Below are positions 60,135-64,000 of a stretch of 64,000 nucleotides of DNA, in pieces; the stretch's first letter is position 1, and every line of letters begins with the position of its first letter. The notes under the pieces were generated by a model. It was not told where the DNA came from and made no database searches. It worked only from the letters and a program-made list of their open reading frames with translations. The DNA comes from Dehalococcoidia bacterium. GTDB lineage: Bacteria > Chloroflexota > Dehalococcoidia > DSTF01 > JACRBR01. The position numbers and the translations under genes were made by a program. The stretch covers positions 216,743 to 280,742 of the forward strand of contig JAJTXQ010000049.1 of the NCBI GenBank assembly GCA_021462855.1. The letters are read 5' to 3'.

Positions 60135-61106
60135 CTACGGGCAGGCGGAGGGCTGCGCGAACGCCCAGTCGAGCAGGCGCGCTGCGTCCGCGTAGCGGTC
60201 CTGGCTGCGCATGAGCGAGGCGATGATCTGCCTGCCGCCGCGCGTGGCCGATGCGACGATCGTCTGCTGCGACTCTTCGGTGTAGCCGATCTTCACGCCG
60301 TCGGCGCCCTCGTACTCGGCGATGAACTTGTTGCCGTTCCACATCGGCGGGCCGTCCCATGCCGGCTGCCATTCGATGGTCTTGACCACCTGGCGCAGGT
60401 CGGCGTTCTGCATCATGTAGCGCGCGAGCATCGCCATGTCGTGCGCGCTGGAAAGCAGGTCGGGGTGGTCGAGGCCATGCGGGTTGGTGAAGTTCGTCTC
60501 GTCGAGGCCGAGCGATTCGGCCTTCTGGTTCATCAGATCGACGAACTTCTCCTCGCTGCCGGCAACGCCCTCGGCGATGGCGATTGCGGCATCGTTGCCG
60601 GAGGGGAGCATCAGCCCGTACAGCAGGTCGCGCAGGCTGAGCTCCATGCCGGGCGTCAGTCCCATGATCGTCGAGCCGGTCGTGTCGTACATCGCCGCGC
60701 CGTCGACGTTGCTGGTGATCATGGTGTCGAGGCTGGCGTTCTCGACGGCGACCGCGGCGGTCATGATCTTTGTCAGGCTCGCGGGCGGCAGGCGCAGGTG
60801 CTCTTCGCGACCGTAGATCGTGGCGCCGCATCCGCCCTCGATGATGGCGATCGAGCGCGCGCTGACGAAGGGGAACCCGGCCGGAAGCGTCGGCGTCGGT
60901 TCGGGCGTGCTGGTGGGCGTCCCGGGGGCGTCGTGTGACTCGGCGAGGGCGGGGGACGCGCACTGGCCGACGCAGCCGTCGGCGGCGATGACGCGCTCGT
61001 AGACTGCGGCGGACGCCCAACCGGCGGTCAGCGCGATGGCAGTGACCGCAAGTGCGACAGCAACCGCACCCACCCCGCCACGGGTCGCGCGGCTGAGTTG
61101 CTCCAT
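60135..61106 (-). CDS. D-alanyl-D-alanine carboxypeptidase (S11, PBP5-like)
   Basis: A 323-residue exported penicillin-binding protein. A membrane anchor (GAVAVALAVTAIALTAGWASA) is followed by a Thr/Pro linker and the S11 domain: SLTK with Ser110 and Lys113, SGN at 169-171 and, at the third motif, K272-I-G274 (VKIGYTEES) instead of the usual KTG. GLDHPDLLSSAHDMAMLARY is typical. The C-terminal PBP5 domain is absent. It should trim peptidoglycan stem peptides. A minus-strand TATACT at 61122-61117 lies 10 bases before the ATG. Confidence 0.92.
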   Translation of the reverse strand: MEQLSRATRGGVGAVAVALAVTAIALTAGWASAAVYERVIAADGCVGQCASPALAESHDAPGTPTSTPEPTPTLPAGFPFVSARSIAIIEGGCGATIYGREEHLRLPPASLTKIMTAAVAVENASLDTMITSNVDGAAMYDTTGSTIMGLTPGMELSLRDLLYGLMLPSGNDAAIAIAEGVAGSEEKFVDLMNQKAESLGLDETNFTNPHGLDHPDLLSSAHDMAMLARYMMQNADLRQVVKTIEWQPAWDGPPMWNGNKFIAEYEGADGVKIGYTEESQQTIVASATRGGRQIIASLMRSQDRYADAARLLDWAFAQPSACP

Positions 61107-61205
61107 ATTTCCGGCGAGTATAGCTTCACCGGCTGTGGATGTATAGCCCTTCGATCATCGATCTGATCAGATCTTTGGCGGGCAGGTGATCCGTTTCGTC
61201 GATAG

Positions 61206-62318
61206 CTACGCCGGGACGACGACGCCGCGGTTAACCTTCGTGGCCTCGCCGTCGCGCATCCACTCGCTGTTCTGAAACGCCTCGTTGATGTCGGCGAGCT
61301 TGAACTTGTGCGAGACGACGTCGCCGTGCGGGTACTTGTCCTTCGTCCGCACGAGGAAGTCGAGCGCCTGCGGGATCACCCACGGGTCGTACATGATCAC
61401 GCCGCGGATGCACTTGGAGCCCCATACGAGCGCTGAAGGGTCGATCGGCGCCATTCTGCCGAAGGAGATGTTGCCCATTTCGAGGTACGTGCCGCCCTCC
61501 CGGAGCATGCCGAGCCCTTCGTTGACGACGTCCGGCACACCGACGACCTCGACGACGATGTCGCCGCCGCGGTTGCCGGTCAGCTGGCGCACGCGCGCGA
61601 TGCGGTCCATCGGGCTGGCGACCTGTGTGATGTCGATCGTCTCGTCGGCGCCGAAGCGCTTCGCCAGCTCGAGGCGGCTCGGCACGCCGTCGATCGCGAT
61701 GACGGCGTCGGCGCCCATCTCCTTCGCGACGGCGATGGCGTTCAGGCCGAGCCCGCCCGCGCCCTGCACGACGACGGTGTCGCCGTAGCGCATGCCCGCG
61801 CGCTGCAGTCCGTACGTGACCTGCGAAAGCGCGCAGTTGACGGGCGTGGCCATCTCGTCGGTGATGGCGTCCGGGACCTTGAATACCCAGCCGCCCGGCT
61901 TCACGTAGTAGTACTCGCCGTAGGCGCCGCTGAAGCGGCTGATCGACGGGCCCATCGTGGCGAGCTTGTTGGGACAGGTGGCGAACTCGGAACGGTTGCA
62001 CTGGTAGCAGCGGCCGCACGGGTAGAAGTACGCGTACGCGATACGGTCGCCTTCCTTCAGCGGCTGGCCGAGGGAGTCCGTGCTGACGCCGGCGCCGAGC
62101 GCGTGCACGCGGCCCGTCATCTCGTGGCCGGCGACGTTGCCGGCCATCGCGGCGAACACCGGTGAATCGCCGCGCCAGATGTGCAGGTCCGACCCGCAGA
62201 TGCCGCCCATCGACACCTTGACGACGATGCCGCCGGGCTCGGGCGTCGGGACTTCGAATTCCTGGATCTCGTAGCCCTTGCCCGGGCCGAGGAGGACTGC
62301 GGCTTTGCCGGTCGCCAT
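61206..62318 (-). CDS. Zinc-dependent alcohol dehydrogenase family protein
   Basis: A 370-residue MDR-family dehydrogenase. The catalytic zinc region is GGICGSDLHIWRGD and GHEMTGRV; the structural zinc site is CGRCYQCNRSEFATC; the NAD(P) site is VVVQGAGGLGLNAIAVAKEM. ATG 62318 is chosen because GAGGTGAT, a full anti-Shine-Dalgarno match, lies correctly spaced upstream; ATG 62324 would overlap that site. The substrate is unknown and no pathway partner is adjacent. Confidence 0.94.
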   Translation of the reverse strand: MATGKAAVLLGPGKGYEIQEFEVPTPEPGGIVVKVSMGGICGSDLHIWRGDSPVFAAMAGNVAGHEMTGRVHALGAGVSTDSLGQPLKEGDRIAYAYFYPCGRCYQCNRSEFATCPNKLATMGPSISRFSGAYGEYYYVKPGGWVFKVPDAITDEMATPVNCALSQVTYGLQRAGMRYGDTVVVQGAGGLGLNAIAVAKEMGADAVIAIDGVPSRLELAKRFGADETIDITQVASPMDRIARVRQLTGNRGGDIVVEVVGVPDVVNEGLGMLREGGTYLEMGNISFGRMAPIDPSALVWGSKCIRGVIMYDPWVIPQALDFLVRTKDKYPHGDVVSHKFKLADINEAFQNSEWMRDGEATKVNRGVVVPA

Positions 62319-62524
62319 GAACATCACCTCGTTGCTCGTTGTTGCGGATGTGCGCGCGTGCGCGGATCGCAGTGTCGTGCGTGCGTCGCGCAGTGTCAAC
62401 GAACGCCGATTGCTTGACCGGGCATCGCCCCCGTGCTACTCGTGTCTGGCGGAGCGATGCTCAGCGAGCGATTCGTGACGCATTCGGGGAGGGGTTTCGG
62501 CCGCCGGCGGCGGTCCGCATCACG

Positions 62525-63478
62525 ATGAGCTGGTTCCAGCGTCTCTTGCTCGTGACGATCTTCGCCACGTTCGTGCTCGTGGTGATCGGCGGCACCGTGC
62601 GCGCGACGGACTCCGGGCTCGGCTGCCCGGACTGGCCGCAGTGCCACGGCGAGTGGATCCCGCCGGCCGAGTACCACACGCTGATCGAGTTCTCGCACCG
62701 GACGGCGGCGTCGATCGTCGGAGTGCTGTTCCTGGGCGTCACGTTCTTCACGTTCAAGACCGAGCGGAAGCGTCCGCTCGTATTCTGGCTCGCGTTCACG
62801 GCGGGGTTGCTGCTCGTGGCGCAAATCGCGCTGGGCGGCGTCACGGTGGTGAACGAGCTGCCGCCGGAGATCGTGGCGGCGCACCTGGGCACGGCCATGA
62901 CGTTCATGGGCGTGCTCATCGTCACCGCGGCGATCTCGCTGATGCGGGCGCGCGGGGCGAGCGTGCCGGCGGGGGCGCTGGATTCGCCGTTCGCGCGCCT
63001 GGCGATCGTGACGGCGGGGACGGCGTTCGTGACGCTCGTGCTCGGCTCATACATCTCCGGCACCGATGCGTCGCTGGCGTGCGGCGGGTGGCCGCTGTGC
63101 AACGGCTCGCTGGTCCCGGGCGGCGACAGCGCGGAGGGGCTGCACTTCCTGCACCGGCTCGTCGCGGGGCTGCTCGGCATCATGCTGCTGGGACTGATCT
63201 ACGAGGGCTTCGCCGAACGGCGCGCGATGTGGCTGATGGCGGGGTCGATTGGCGCCGGCGCCGTGTTCGTCGCGCAGGCGCTGATCGGCGCGGCGAACAT
63301 CTGGACGGAGCTGGCGGCGGGCGTCGTCGTCGCGCACCTGTCGCTCGCGGCGCTGCTCTGGTGCATGATGGTCGCGATCTCCGCTCTGGCGTTCTACATT
63401 CCGGGCAATGAATCGGCGACGGACGACGCGCGCGAACGCGATCGGCGCTCCGGAAAGGTGACGGGATGGGCGCGATAA
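62525..63478 (+). CDS. ctaA: Heme A synthase (CtaA/COX15)
   Basis: A 317-residue integral membrane enzyme converting heme O to heme A. Two homologous four-helix halves are visible. The heme-ligand histidines lie in EFSHRTAAS, AAHLGTAMTF, LHFLHRLVAG and VVAHLSLAAL. Cys pairs occur in the external loops (GCPDWPQCHG and ACGGWPLCNG), as in Bacillus-type CtaA. ATG 62525 lacks a clear ribosome site. Its end overlaps ctaB by 13 bases. The pair implies an aa3-type cytochrome oxidase, so the organism respires oxygen. Confidence 0.94.
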   Translation: MSWFQRLLLVTIFATFVLVVIGGTVRATDSGLGCPDWPQCHGEWIPPAEYHTLIEFSHRTAASIVGVLFLGVTFFTFKTERKRPLVFWLAFTAGLLLVAQIALGGVTVVNELPPEIVAAHLGTAMTFMGVLIVTAAISLMRARGASVPAGALDSPFARLAIVTAGTAFVTLVLGSYISGTDASLACGGWPLCNGSLVPGGDSAEGLHFLHRLVAGLLGIMLLGLIYEGFAERRAMWLMAGSIGAGAVFVAQALIGAANIWTELAAGVVVAHLSLAALLWCMMVAISALAFYIPGNESATDDARERDRRSGKVTGWAR

Positions 63479-64000
63479 ACGCGCCGCTGGCGCGACCGGC
63501 AACGCTGCGCCTGCGCGAGACCGCGGCGGCGTACGTGGCGCTCACCAAGCCTCGCATCATCTCGCTCCTGCTGGTCACGACGATCCCGGCGATGATCCTG
63601 GCGAACGACGGCTGGCCGTCGGCGTGGCTCGTGCTGGCGACCGTCGCCGGCGGCACGCTTGCCGCGGGCGGCGCCAACGCGATCAACTGCTGGTTCGACC
63701 GTGACATCGACGAACTGATGCACCGCACGCAGGGGCGGCCGCTGCCGCGAGGCCGCATCGACCCGCAGCACGCGCTGATCTTCGCGCTCGTGCTCGAGGT
63801 CGCGGCGTTCGCGCTGCTGAGCGGGACGTCGAACGTGCTCGCCGGGGCGCTCGCGCTTTCGGCAACCGCGTTCTACGTGTTCGTGTACACGATGTGGCTG
63901 AAACGGTCGAGCCGGCAGAACATCGTCATCGGCGGCGCGGCCGGGGCGATGCCGCCGCTCGTCGGCTGGGCGGCGGTGACCGGCGACATTGCGTGGCCGG
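63466..64000 (+). CDS. ctaB: Protoheme IX farnesyltransferase (3' end beyond window)
   Basis: The first 178 residues of a UbiA-family prenyltransferase that makes heme O from heme B. The opening AAYVALTKPRIISLLLVTTI and the prenyl-diphosphate motif NCWFDRDIDELMHRTQGRPL are diagnostic, with YTMWLKRSSRQNIVIGGAAG later. The gene runs off the right edge; the full protein is usually about 300 residues. The overlapping ctaA upstream makes the substrate-product link direct. Oxidase structural genes are likely further downstream. Confidence 0.94.
   Translation, partial: MGAINAPLARPATLRLRETAAAYVALTKPRIISLLLVTTIPAMILANDGWPSAWLVLATVAGGTLAAGGANAINCWFDRDIDELMHRTQGRPLPRGRIDPQHALIFALVLEVAAFALLSGTSNVLAGALALSATAFYVFVYTMWLKRSSRQNIVIGGAAGAMPPLVGWAAVTGDIAWP

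Overview
The window is a dense, very GC-rich bacterial chromosome segment, about 70% GC by eye, with no insertion sequence, prophage, CRISPR array or rRNA. I read it as Chloroflexota, possibly Dehalococcoidia. The pointers are signal-peptide CAP-domain proteins with Thr/Pro-rich linkers, a 47-residue DUF5679-type zinc-ribbon gene, a compact Tad/Flp pilus operon, an absent rimP, and several genes that look leaderless. This assignment is an inference. Genes are packed with ATGA or GTGA overlaps.

Layout. 1-5.7 kb: mismatch repair, with mutS running off the left edge and an endonuclease-type mutL, around a secreted subtilisin-like protease. 5.8-7.3 kb: an orphan ADP-forming acyl-CoA synthetase alpha-like protein. 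7.5-18.9 kb: a surface locus with a CAP protein, a AAA+ ATPase divergent from a vWA/FHA-like membrane protein, an ECF sigma factor and cpaB-cpaE-cpaF-tadB-tadC. Several promoters here resemble the sigma-28 (FliA/WhiG) class, and the leaders are structured. 19-25.7 kb: slipin, a VOC protein, biotin ligase, lepA and a DrrAB-type ABC exporter whose ATPase appears to start at CTG. 25.8-31.4 kb: the nusA-rnpM-infB-rbfA-GNAT-truB operon behind a clear promoter and an attenuator-like hairpin. 31.5-36.2 kb: the DUF5679 gene, an L,D-transpeptidase and a cupin/DUF6807/Gfo-Idh/DapA-like catabolic operon. 36.4-44.3 kb: a thiolase-like protein, tRNA-Glu, a GT87-type membrane protein, a P450, an LLM flavin enzyme and two alpha/beta hydrolases.

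44.3-55.4 kb is the metabolic centre: a methylmalonyl-CoA mutase large subunit, then a tight operon for mesaconyl-CoA hydratase, methylsuccinyl-CoA dehydrogenase, a malyl-CoA/beta-methylmalyl-CoA lyase-like enzyme, a Rid protein, a two-subunit CoA ligase and a FixX-like ferredoxin, with a convergent malic enzyme. Together these would convert methylsuccinyl-CoA to glyoxylate and propionyl-CoA, the lower half of the ethylmalonyl-CoA pathway, and would link malate to malyl-CoA and pyruvate. Crotonyl-CoA carboxylase/reductase, the B12 subunit and an epimerase are not in the window.

55.5-64 kb: a hydrolase, a flavin reductase, mutM, an unknown zinc-ribbon protein, a DmpA-type peptidase, a D,D-carboxypeptidase, a zinc alcohol dehydrogenase, and ctaA with the start of ctaB, indicating a heme A (aerobic) terminal oxidase.
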